64,000 nt of DNA, from NCBI GenBank assembly GCA_021442155.1, contig CM038216.1, forward strand, positions 88,942,945 to 89,006,944, read 5' to 3'. Made by a program: the position numbers and the translations under genes. This DNA is from Cymbidium sinense (lineage: Eukaryota; Streptophyta; Magnoliopsida; Asparagales; Orchidaceae). Below the pieces are notes generated by a model. It saw nothing but the letters and a program-made list of their open reading frames with translations, was not told where the DNA came from and did no database searches. Below are positions 23,423 to 36,960 of this stretch, piece by piece (the stretch's first letter is position 1; every line of letters starts with the position of its first letter).

Positions 23423-26400
23423 TCTAAATCAAAACCTAAACCTATAAATAAATAAAAAAAATCAAAACCTAAACCAACAAATAAAATAAAATAAAATAAT
23501 AAAAATAAACTAAAATAAAATAAATAAAAACCTAAACTAAACTAAAATAACAAATTAAACCTAAGAATAAAACTCCTAAATAAAATAAAAACTAAATAAA
23601 AACCTAAACTTAAAAAATAAACCTAAAAATAAAACCTAAAAATAAATAAAAAATAAAACCCAAACCCTAAATTAAAAATAGAACCTAAACCTAAAATAAA
23701 AATAAAATAAATCTAAACCTAAACTAAACTAAACTAAAATAAATTAAACCAAAACCAAAACCTAAACCATAAACTAAATAAAATAAAATAAACTAAAAAG
23801 TAAAACCTAAAATAAAAACCTGAAACCTAAACCCTAAACCCTAAAAAGCTAAAAATGTAAACCTAAATCAAAATAAAAATAAAACATAAATGAAAACTTA
23901 AACCTTAACCTAAACTAAAATAGAAAATAAAAAATAAAATAAAAACTAAAATTATATAAATAATAACCTAAACTAAACTATAAAAAAATAAAAATCTAAA
24001 TAAAATAAAAACTAAACCTAAGATAATAATAAAATAAACCAAAAATAAAATAAAATAAGAATTAAATAAAAACCTAAACCTAAAAAATAAACCTAAAAAT
24101 AAATAAAAAATAACACCAAAACCCTAAACTAAAAAAAAACCTAAACCTAAAATAAAAATAAAATAAACCTAAACCTAAGTTAAAATAAACTAAACTAAAA
24201 GATAACATAAAAATAAAACTAAACTAAAAAATAAACTTAAACCTAAACCTAGACCTAAAAATTAAACCAAAATAAATAAACTTTAAATAAATAAACTAAA
24301 CTAAATAAAAAAATCAAATAAGCCTAAATAAAAAAAAAAGTAAAATGAAAATAAAATTAAACTAAAAAATAATCCTAAACCTAAACCTAAACCTAAAAAA
24401 TAAACTAAACTAAACTAAACTAAATAAAAATAAAAAATAAACCTAAATAAAATTTAAAAATAAACTAAATAAACCTAAACCTATAAGTTTACTTAATTTA
24501 AAAAATAAAAAAAAAATAAAAAATTAAAAAAACCCTCAACCCTTAACTTACAACCCTAAACACTAAACCCAAAAACCCTAAACCTAAACCCTAAACCTTT
24601 TACCCTAAACCCTAAAATCCTAAACCTCAAACCCTAAACCTTAAACCCTAAACCCTAAACCCTAAACCCTAAAACCTACAACCCTAAACCTTAAACCTTA
24701 AACCCCAAACCTTAAGCCCTAAACCCTAAAACATAAAACTAAACTAAACTAAAATAAAATAATAAAATAAATAAAAAACCAAAACCTAAATATAATAAAA
24801 TAATAAAATAATAAAATAAAATAAAAGCATAAACTAAAACTTAATCCTAAACCTAAAAATGAAATAAAAAATAAAATAAATAAAAACATTAACTAAACTA
24901 AATAAAATAAAATAAACCTCAAAATAAAAAAAGCTAAATAAAATAAAAACTAAACATAAAATAAAAATAAAATAAACCTAAAATAAAATAATATAAAAAC
25001 TAAATAAAAACGTAAACCTAAAAAATCAACTTAAAGATAAATAAATAATAAAACTAAACCTTAAACTAAAAAAAAAATAAACCTAAAATAAAATAAACAA
25101 AATAAACATAAACCTAAACAAAAATAAACTAAACTAAAATAAATAAAACCTAAACATATACCTAAAATAAACTAAACTTACGACCTAAAAAAAATAAAAT
25201 AAAATAAACTAAAAATAAACCTAAACCTAAACTAAAAAACAAAACCTAAAATTAAAACCTAAAACCTAAACCTGAAAAAATAAAATAAAAACTTAAACCT
25301 AAACCTAAAAAGAAAAAATAAAACCTAAACCTTAAAATAAAATAAAATAAAACTAAACTAAAAAAAAAATAGAAACCTAAACCTAAACCTAAAAAAGAAA
25401 TTAAAATAAAAAACTTAAATGAAAATAAATAAACTTAAAATAAATAAACCAAACTAAATAAAAAAAACTTAAATAAAAAAATAAACTAATACTTAAAAAT
25501 AAAATTAAATGTACCTAAACCAACTGGTTTACTTAAATTTTTTTTAAAAAAAAGGAAACCCTGAACCCTAAACCCCAAACCCTAAACTCCTAAACTATGA
25601 ACCCTAAACCCCAACCATAAACCCTAAACCCTAAACCCTAAGCACTAAACCATAAAACCCTAAATCTTAAACCCTAAACCCTAAGCCCTAAACATTGAAA
25701 ACCTAAAAACCTAAAAAGCTAAAACCTAAACATAAACAAAATATAACCTAAAAAAAAGAAAACCTAAACCTAAATAAAATAAAATAAAAACCCAAACCAA
25801 AAAATAACCCTGAACCTAAAAATATAATAAAATAAAAAATAAAAATAAATTAAAATAAATAAATAAAAACCTAAACTAAAATAAAAAATAAAATAAACCT
25901 AAGAATAAAAACCTAAATAAAAAAACTAAACATAAAACAAAAAAATAAAACTAAAATAAAATAAATAAAATATAAACTAAATAAAAATCTAAACCTAAAA
26001 AAGAAACCTAAACATAAAACATGAAAATAAATAAAAAAATAAATCTTAAACCCTAAAGTAAAAAAAAAACTAAGCCTAAACTTAAACTAAAATAAACTAA
26101 ACTAAAATAAATAAGACCTATAACTAAACCTAAATTTAAAAAAAAACCTAAAAACCTAAACCTAAACTAAATAAAACCAAAAAATAAAATAAATTAAAAA
26201 CCCTAAACCTATATATAATAAAAAAATAAAATAAATATAAAATTAAAACTAAAATTAAAACCTAATCCTAAACCTAAAAATAAAATATAAAATTAAAACT
26301 AAAATAAATAAAAACCTAAGCTAAACTAAAAAAAATAAAATAAACCTCAAAATAAAAAACTAAATAAAATAAAAACTAAACGTGAAATAAAAATAAAATA

Positions 26401-29400
26401 AACCTAAAATAAAATTAAATAAAAACTAAATAAAAACCTAAACCTAAAAAATAAACCTAAAAATAAATAATAAATAAAACCTAGACCCTAAACGAAAGAT
26501 AAAACTAAACCTAAAATAAACAAAAAAAAATAAACCTAAACCTAAACTAAAATAAATAAAACCTAAACCTAAAACTAAAATAAACTAAACTTAAAAATTA
26601 AGCCAAATAAAATAAATTAAGTTAAAAATAAACCTAAACCAAAACTAATAAATAAAACCTAAAAATAAACATAAAATAAAAATATAAAACCTAAACCTAA
26701 AAAATAAAATAAAAACCCAAACCTAAAATTAAAAATTAAAAACTAAAATAAAACTCAACTTGAAAATAAACCAAAACCTAAAATATAAAATAAAATAAAA
26801 AAACAAAAATAAAATAAGTAAACAACACAAAATAAAAATAAAAATCAATATAAACTATAAAAAATAAAAAAATAAACTACATAAACCTAAACGCATTGGT
26901 TTAGTTAATTTAAAAAAAAAAACCCTACACCCTACATTAACCCGAAACCCTAAACACTAAACAATAAACCCTAAACCCTTGACCATAAAACCTAAACACT
27001 AAACCCTAAACCCTAAACTAACCCAAAACTCTAAACCCTAAACACTAAACCCTAAATCCTAAACCCAAAACCCTAAAATAAAGCCTAAACCCTAAATCGT
27101 AAACCTACAACCCTAAACCCTAAACCCTAAAACCTATAACCTTAAACCCTAAACCCCAAACCCTAAACCCTAAACCCTAAACCCAAAACCATAAACCCTA
27201 AACCAAAAACTAAAATAAAACCTAAAAATAAAATAAATACAAAATAAAATAAAATAAAAACCTGAACTAAAACCTAAACCTAGACCTAAATCTAAACCTA
27301 AAAATATTATAAAATAAAAACTAAAAAATAAAATAAAATAAAATAAATAAAAACCTAAACTTAATTAAAAATAAAATAAACCTAAGAATAAAAAGCCTAA
27401 ATAAAATAAAAACTAAATGTAAAATAAAAATAGAATAAACCTAAAATAAATTAAAACTAAATAAAAATCTAAACCTAAAAGATAAACCTAAAAATAAATA
27501 AATAATAGAACGTAAACCCTAAACTAAAAGAAGCTAAACCTAAAATAAATAAAATAAAATAAACCTAAACCAAAACTAAAATAAATAAAACATAAACCTA
27601 AACCCTAAACTAAATAAAATAAAACAAACTAAAAATAAACCTAAACCTAAACTAAAAAATAAAACCTAAAAATAAACATAAAATAAAAACTTAAAACCTA
27701 AACCTAAAAAAATAAAATAAAAATGTAAACCAAAACCTAAAAAATTAAATAAAAATAAAACTAAACTAAAATATAAATATAAGCCTAATCCTAAACCTAA
27801 AAAATAAACCTAAAATAAATAAACCAAAATAAATTAAAATAAAAAAATAAACCTAAATAAAAATAAAAAATAAAATTAACTAAAATACATAATAAATGAA
27901 CTAAATAAACCTAAACCTATTAGTTTACTTAATTATTTTATGAGAAATCCTAAACCCTAAACCCTAAATCCTAAACCCTAAACCCTAAACCTAACCCAAA
28001 ACCATAAACCTTAAACCTACAACCCTAAACCCTAAACCTTAAACCCTACAAACCTAAAACCTAAGACTAAAACCTAAACTAACTTTAACTTTCTAAACTA
28101 AACCCTCCTAATCACTAAGTCTAAAACCTAACACTAAATTAACCTTAAACCCCTTAAACCCTAACCACAAACTCTAAACCTAAACCTAACACTAAATGCT
28201 AAATCACAAACCCTAAACTAACTCTCTGTAACCCTCCTAAACCCTAAACCCTAAACCCTAAAAACTTAAACCCTAAACCCTAAATAATAAACCCTAAACC
28301 CTCAACCCTAAAATCCTAAAACCAAAAGCTAAACTAAATAAATTTTAAAAATAAATTAAATAAAAAAACTTAAACATAAATAAAATAAATAAAATAAAAT
28401 AAAATAAAAATCTAAACTAAAATCTAACCAAAACTTAAACTTAAAAATAAAATAAAATAAAAATTTAAAACTAAACTAAAATAAAATAAATAAAAACCTA
28501 AACATAACTAATAAAATAAAATATACTTAATAATCAAAAACCTAAATAAAATATAAACTAAACTTTAAATAAAAATAAAGTAAACCTAAAATAAAATAAA
28601 ATAAAATATAAATAAAACCTAATCCTAAACTAAAATAAATAAAACATAAAACTAAAAATAAAATAAACTAAACGTAAACCTAAACCTAAATCCTTAATAA
28701 TATAAAATAAATTAAAAATAAGCCTTAACCTACACTAAAAAAGTATACCTAAATATAAACCTAAATTAAAAACCTAAAACCTAAAGTTAAAAAAATAAAA
28801 TAAAAACCTAAACATAAACCTAAAATTAAAAAATAAAATTTAACCTAAAATATAAAATAAAAATAAATCTAAACTAAAATATAAATTTAAACCTAAACAT
28901 AAACTTAAAAAATAAACTAAAATAAATAAGCCTAAAATAAATAAACTAAACTAAATAAAAATAAAAATAAGCCTCAATAAAAATAAACAATAAAATAAAC
29001 TAAAACAAATAAAAATAAACTAAATAAACCAAAACTTACTAGTTCACTTAATTTAAAAAAATTAAAAAATTTAAAAAAAAACCCTAAACCCTAAACCTAA
29101 AACCCTAAACCCTAAACCCTAAACCCTAAAACCCTAACCCAAAACCCAAAACCCAAAACTCTAAACCCTAAAACCCTAAACCATAAACCATAAACCCTAA
29201 ACCCTAAACTCTAAACCCTAAACTATAAACCTTAAAACCTACAACCCTAAACCCTAAACCCTAAAAACCTAAAAAACCTAAATCTAAACTTCATAAAACC
29301 TAAAAATAAAATAAATAAATAAACCTAAACATAAAAATAAATAAATAAATAAACCTAAATTAATATAAAATAAATAAATAACATAAAATAAAAACTAAAC

Positions 29401-30060
29401 TAAATCAAATATATAAAATCCTAAACTAAACTAAAAAATAAAATACCAAAATAAAATCAAAGATAAACCTAAAATAAAATTAAAATAAACCTAAAATAAA
29501 ATAAAATAAAAACTAAATAAAACCCTAAACCAAAAAATAAAACTAAAAATAAAACATAAACCCTAAACTAAAATAAACATAAACCTCAACTAAAACTAAA
29601 CATAAATAAAATAAATAAATAAACCTAAACATAAATAACATAAAATAAAAACTAAACTAAATAAAATATATAAAATCCTAAACTAAAAAAAAAATAAAAT
29701 ACCTAAATAAAATAAAAGCTAAACCAAAAATAAAAGTAAAATAAACCTAAAATAAAATAAAATAAAAACCAAATAAAACCCTAACCCAAAAAATAAACCT
29801 AAAAATAAAACCTAAAATTAAATAAAAATTAAAACCTAAACCCTAAACTAAAAAAAAACCTAAACCTAAACTAAAATAACTAAAACCTAAACCTAAGCTT
29901 AAAATAAATTAACACTAAACTGAAACCTAAACCCTAAATAAAATAAAGTAAACTAAAAATAAACTTAAACCTAAATTAAAAAATAAAACCTAAAAATAAA
30001 CCTAAAATCAAAACCTAAACCTAAACCTAAAAATAAAACATAAAACTTAAACATATAAAT
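23214..30060 (+). repeat. First copy of a tandem duplication of about 6.85 kb
   Basis: The block begins inside GRP copy 1 and repeats from 30069 with the same order of parts: GRP end, then spacer cores at 24486, 25526, 26898, 27922 and 29041. The second copy has them at 31281, 32362, 33703, 34751 and 35952. Offsets are 6795-6911 bp, and the uneven spacing pattern is kept. Confidence 0.75.
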
Positions 30061-30065
30061 TGAAT

Positions 30066-30291
30066 AATGGAGGTGGGAAGAGCGATGGAGGTTACAGTCG
30101 TGGTGGTGGCAGAGGAAGAGATCGGGTATGTGATGTCAGATCCTGCTACTCGAGAGGTGGGGGTGGTTCTGATGAGAACTGGAGAAATTGAATAATGGTC
30201 GATCTGATCTGCTGCTTATGGAACTGTGCCTTACATTAGAGACAGTTCTACTTATCTTGGGTTTTTGATTTATGCGTGCTCATTTTTTATC
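30066..30291 (+). pseudogene. Captured GRP gene end, copy 2, open to its natural stop
   Basis: From 30069 one frame is open for 40 codons to TGA at 30189-30191. It reads GGGKSDGGYSRGGGRGRDR, then a tail ending CYSRGGGGSDENWRN. The ending SRGGGGSDxNWRN is the usual C-terminus of plant GRP7/GRP8-type RNA-binding proteins. The 3' UTR-like part (GATTTATGCGTGCTC) follows to about 30291. It is shorter at its 5' side than copy 1 because it starts at the duplication junction. There is no start codon in this frame and no RRM, so it is a fragment. Confidence 0.8.
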
Positions 30292-33200
30292 TAACACAAA
30301 CTAAACCTATAAATAAATAAAAAAATCTAAACCTAAACTTACAAAAAAAAATAATAAAAATAAATAAAAACCTAAACAAAACTAAAATAATAAATTAAAC
30401 CTAAGAATAAAACTCCTAAATAAAATAAAAACTAAATAAAAACCTAAACCTAAAAAATAAACCTAAAAATAAATAAAAAATAAAACCCAAACCCTAAATT
30501 AAATCTAAAACCTAAACCTAAAATAAAAATAAAATAAACCTAAACCTAAACTAAACTAAACTAAAATAAATTAAACCAAAACCTAAACCTAAACCCTAAA
30601 CTAAATAAAATAAAATAAAGTAAAAAGTAATACCTTAAAATAAACCTAAAATAAAAACCTAAACCCTAAACCCTAAACCCTAAAAAGGTAAAAATGTAAA
30701 CCTAAACCAAAATAAAAATAAAACATAAATGAATCTTAAACCTTAACCTAAACTAAAATAGAAAATAAAATAAAAAATAAAAACTAAAATTATATAAATA
30801 AAAACCTAAACTAAACTATAAAAAAATAAAAATCTACATAAAATAGAAACTAAACCTAAGATAATAATAAAATAAACCAAAAATAAAATAAAATATGAAT
30901 TAAATAAAAACCTAAACCTAAAAATAAATAAAAAATAACACCGAAACCCTAAACTTAAAAAAACCTAAACCTAAAATAAAAATAAAATAAACCTAAACCT
31001 AAGCTAAAATAAACTAAACTAAAAGAAAAAATAAAAATAAAACTAAACTAAAAAATAAACTTAAACTTAAACCTAAACCTAAAAAATAAACCAAAATAAA
31101 TAAAACTTAAATAAATAAACTAAACTAAATAAAAAAAACAAATAAGCCTAAATAAAATTAAACTAAAAAATAATCCTAAACCTAAACCTAAACCGAAAAA
31201 ATAAACTAAACTAAACTAAATAAAAATAAAAATAAACATAAATAAAATTAAAAAATAAACTAAATAAATCTAAACCTACAAGTTTACTTAATTTAAAAAA
31301 TAAAAATAAAAATAAAAAATTAAAAAAACCTTAAATCGTTAACTTACAACCCTAAACACTAAACCCAAAAACCCTAAACCCTAAACCCTAAACCCTTAAC
31401 CCTAAACCCTAAAATCCTAAACCTCAAACCCTAAACCCTAAACCCTAAACCACCCTAAACCCAACCTACAACCTTAAACCTTAAACCCTAAACCCCAAAC
31501 CTTAAGCCCTAAATCCTAAGCTCTAAACCCTAAAAACATAAAAACCTAAACCTAAACTAAATAAAACAAAATAATAAAATAAATAAAAAACTTAAACCTA
31601 AATATAATAAAATAATAAAATAATAAAATAAAATAAAAACATAAGCTAAAACCTAATCTTAAACCTAAAAATGAAATAAAAAATAAAATAAATAAAAACA
31701 TAAACTAAACTAAATAAAAGAAAATAAACCTCAAAATAAAAAAAACTAAATAAAATAAAAACTAAACATAAAATAAAAATAAAATAAACCTAAAATAAAA
31801 TAAAATAAAATAAAACTAAATAAAAACCTAAACCTAAAAAATAAACCTAAAAATAAATAAATAATAAAACCAAAACATTAAACTAAAAAAAACTAAATGT
31901 AAAATAAAATAAAATAAAAAAAAACATAAACCTAAAAAAAATAAACTAAACTAAAATAAATAAAACCTAAACATATACCTAAAATAAACTAAACTTATAA
32001 CCTAAACAAAATAAAATAAAATAAACTAAAAATAAACCTAAACCTAAACTAAAAAAAAAATCCTAAAATTAAATTGAAAATAAAAACCTACAACCTAAAC
32101 CAAAAAAAATAAAATAAAAACATAAACCTAAACCTAAAAAGAAAAAATAAAACCTAAATCTTAAAATAAAATAAAAATAAAACTAAACTAAAAAATAAAT
32201 AAAAACTTAAACCTAAACCTAAAAAAGAAATTAAAATAAAAAACTTCAACTAAAATAAATAAACTTAAAATAAATAAACCAAAATAAATAAAAATGAAAA
32301 AAAAACCTAAATAAAAATAAACAAATAACTAAAAAATAAATTAAATGTACCTAAACCTACTAGTTTACTTAATTTTTTTCTAAAAAAAAAACCCTGAACC
32401 CTAAATCCTAAACCATGAACCCTAAACCCCTAAACTGTAAACCCTAAATCCTAACCATAAACCCTAAACACTAAACCCTCAGCACTAAACCATAAAACCC
32501 AAAATCCTAAACCCAAAATCCTAAGCCCTAAACACTAAAAACCTAAAAACCTAAACATAAACAAAATATAACCTAAAAAAAACCTAAACCTAAATAAAAT
32601 AAAATAAAAACCCAAACCAAAAACATAACCCTAAACCTAAAAATATAATAAAATAAAAAATAAAAATAAATTAAAATAAAATAAATAAAAACCTAAACTA
32701 AACTATAAAATAAAATAAACCTAAGAATAAAAACCTAAATAAAAAAATGAAACCTAAAACAAAAAAATAAACCTAAAATAAAATAAAATAAAAACTAAAT
32801 AAAAACCTAAACCTAAACATAAAACATAAAAATAAATAAAAAAATAAATCCTAAATCCTAAACTAAAAAAAAACTAAGCCTAAACCTAAACTAAAATAAA
32901 CTAAACTAAAATAAATAAGACCTATAACTAAACCTAAATTAAAAAAAAAACCTAAAAACCTAAACCTAAACTAAATAAAACCAAAAAATAAAATAAATTA
33001 AAACCTAAACCTATATATAATAAAAAAATAAAATAAAATAAAAACTTAAATTAAAACCTAATCCTAAACCTAAAAATAAAATATAAAATTAAAACTAAAA
33101 TAAAATAAAATAAATAAAAACCTAAGCTAAACTAAATAAAATAAAATAAACCTCAAAATAAAAAACTAAATAAAATAAAAACTAAACGTAAAATAAAAAT

Positions 33201-36200
33201 AAAATAAACCCTAAATAAAATTAAATAAAAACTAAATAAAAACCTAAACTTAAAAAATAAACCTAAAAATAATTAAAAAATAAAACCTAAACCCTAAACG
33301 AAAGAAAAAACTAAACCTAAAATAAACAAAACAAAATAAACCTAAACCTAAACTAAAATAAATAAAACCTAAACCTAAACCTAAAATAAACTAAACTTAA
33401 AACTTAATCCAAATAAAATAAATTAAGCTAAAAATAAACCTAAACCAAAACTAATAAAAAAAACCTAAAAATAAACTTAAAATAAAAACATAAAACCAAA
33501 ACCTAAAAAAATAAAATAAAAACCTAAACATAAAATTAAAAATTAAAAACTAAAGTAAAAGTCAACTAGAAAATAAACCTAAACCTAAAATATAAAATAA
33601 AATAAAAAAACTAAACTAAAATAAATAAACTAAACAAAATAAAAATAAAAAATAATATAAACTATAAAAATAAAAAAATAAACTACATAAACCTAAATGC
33701 ATTGGTTTACTTAATTTTAAAAAAACCTTACACCCAAAATTAACCCGAAACCTTAAACACTAAACAATAAACACAAAACCCTTGACCCTAAAACATAAAC
33801 ACTAAACCATAAACCCTAAACTAACCAAAAACACTAAACCCTAAACACTAAACACTAAATCCTAAACTCTAAACCCTAAACCCTAAACCCTAAACCCTAA
33901 AATAAAGCTTAAACCCTAAATCCTAAACCTACAACCCTAAACCCTAAACCCAAAACCCTAAACCCTAAAACCTATAACCCTAAACTCTAAACCCCAAACC
34001 CTAAACCCTATACCTAAAACCCAGAACCATAAACCCTAAACCCTAAAAATATAAAAACCAAAACCTAAACTAAATAAAACCTAAAAATAAAATAAATAAA
34101 AAATAAAATAAAATAAAAACCTGAACTAAAACCTAAACCTAAAAATATTATAAAATAAAAAATAAAAAATAAATTAAAATAAAATAAATAAAAACCTAAA
34201 CTTAACTAAAAAATAAAATAAACCTAAGAATAAAAAGCCTAAATAAAATAAAACTAAAAAATAAAAAATAAAATAAACCTAAAATAAATTAAATAAAAAT
34301 CTAAACCTAAAAAATAAACCTAAAAATAAATAAATAATAGAACGTAAACCCTAAACTAAAAGAAGCTAAACCTAAAATAAATAAAATAAAATAAACCTAA
34401 ACCTAAACTAAAATAAATAAAACATAAACCTAAACCCTAAACTAAATAAAATAAAACAAACTAAAAATAAACCTAAACCTAAACTAAAAAATAAAACCTA
34501 AAAATAAACCTAAAATAAAACTTAAACCTAAACCTAAAAAATAAAATAAAAATGTAAACTAAAACCTAAAAAATTAAATAAAAATAAAACTAAACTAAAA
34601 TATAAACATAAGCCTAAATGTAAACCTAAAAAATAAACCTAAAATAAATAAACCAAACGAAATTAAAATAAAAAAATAAACCTAAATAAAAATAAAAAAT
34701 AAAATTAACTAAAATACATAATAAATGAACTAAATAAACCTAAACCTATTAGTTTACTTATTTTAAAATCCTAAACCCTAAACCCTAAATCCTAAACCCT
34801 AAACCCTAAAACTAACCCAAAACCATAAACCATAAACATACAACCCTAAACCCTAAACATTAAACCCTAAAACCTAAGCCCTAAACCCTAAACCATAAAC
34901 CCTAACCTTAACCTTAAAACTAAACCCTAAACCCTAATCCCTAAACACTAACCCGTAAAACTCTATACCTTAAACCCTAAATTAACCCTAAACCTTAATC
35001 CTTAAACCTTAAAAATATTAAACACTAAAGACTAAATCCTAAACCCTAAACAAACCTTAAACCCTAAGCTAATACTAAACCATAAATCACAAACCCTAAT
35101 TAACTCTAAACCCTAAAGTAACCCTAAACCCTAAGTTAACCCTAAACCCTAAACCCTAAACCCTAAAAACCTTAAACCCTAAACCCTAAATAATAAACCC
35201 TAAACTCTAAACCCTCAACCCTAAAAACCTAAAAACCAAAAGCTAAACTAAATAAAGTCTAAAAATAAATTAAATAAAAAAACTTAAACCTAAATAAAAT
35301 AAATAAAATAAAATAAAATAAAAATCTAAACTAATATCTAACCTAAACCTAAACTTAAAAATAAAAAAAATAAAAATTTAAAACTAAACTAAAATAAAAT
35401 AAATAAAAACCTAAACTTAACTAATAAAATAAAATAAACTTAATAATGAAAAACCTAAATAAAATATAAACTAAACTTTAAATATAAATAAAGTAAACCT
35501 AAAATAAAATAAAATAAAATCTAAATAAAACCTAATCTTAAACTAAAATAAATAAAACATAAACCTAAAAATAAAATAAACTAAATGTAAACCTAAACCT
35601 AAATCCTTAATAAAATAAAATAAACTAAAAATAAACCTTAACCTAAACTAAAAAATTATACCTAAAAATAAACCTAAAATAAAAACCTAAAACCTAAAGT
35701 TAAAAAATAAAATAAAAACCTAAACATAAACCTAAAATTAAAAAATAAAATTTAACCTAAAATATAAAATAAAAATAAAACTAAACTAAAAAATAAACCT
35801 AAACCTAAACATAAACCTAAAAAATAAACTAAAATAAATAAACCTAAAATAAATAAACTAAACTAAATAAAAATAAAAATAAGCCTAAATAAAATAAAAA
35901 TAAAATAAACTAAAACAAATAAAAAATAAACTAAATAAACCAAAACCTACTAGTTCACTTAATTTAAAAAAATTAAAAAATTTAAAAAAAACCCTAAACC
36001 CTAAACCCTAAACCCTAAAACCATAACCCAAAACCCAAATCCCTGAACTCTAAACCCTAAAACCCTAAACCCTAAACCCTAAACCCTAAACTATAAACCC
36101 TAAAACCTACAACCCTAAAACCTACAACCCTAAACCCTAAACCCAAAACCCCAAACACTAAACCCTAAACCCTAAACCCTAAAAACCTAAAAAACCTAAA

Positions 36201-36960
36201 TCTAAACTTAATAAAACCTAAAAATAAAATAAATAAATAAACCTAAACAAAAAATAAATAAATAAATAAACCTAAACATAAATAAAATAAATAAAATACA
36301 TAAAATAAAAACCAAACTAAATAATATATATAAAATCCTAAGCTAAACTAAAAAATTAAATACCAAAATAAAATCAAAGATAAACTTAAAATAATATTAA
36401 AATAAACCTAAAATAAAATAAAATAAAAACTAAATAAAACCCTAAACCAAAAAATAAAACTAAAAATAAAACCTAAAATTAAATAAAAAATAAAACCTAA
36501 ACCCTAATCTAAAAATAAACCAAAACCTAAATAAAAACTAAACATAAATAAAATAAATAAATAACATAAAATAAAAACTAAACTAAATAAAATATATAAA
36601 ATCCTAAACTAAGCTAAAAAATAAAATTCCTAAATAAAATAAAAGCTAAACCAAAAATAAAATAAAATAAAATAAAAACTAAATAAAACCCTAACCCAAA
36701 AAATAAACCTAAAAATAAAACCTAAAATTAAATAAAAAGTAAAACCTAAACCCTAAACTAAAAAAACCTAAACCTAAACTAAAATAAGTAAAACCTAAAC
36801 CTAAGCTTAAAATAAATTAACCCTAAACTAAAACTTAAACCCTAAATAAAATAAATTAAACTAAAAATAAACTTAAACCTAAATTAAAAAATAAAACCTA
36901 AAAATAAACCTAAAATCAAAACCTAAACCTAAACTAAAAAATAAAACATAAAACCTAAAC
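30069..36960 (+). repeat. Second copy of the 6.85-kb tandem duplication
   Basis: This copy follows the first head to tail. Its end near 36960 (AACCTAAACATATAAA) corresponds to the end of the first copy near 30056. Divergence between the copies includes scattered substitutions and small indels, so the event is not very recent. Confidence 0.7.
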
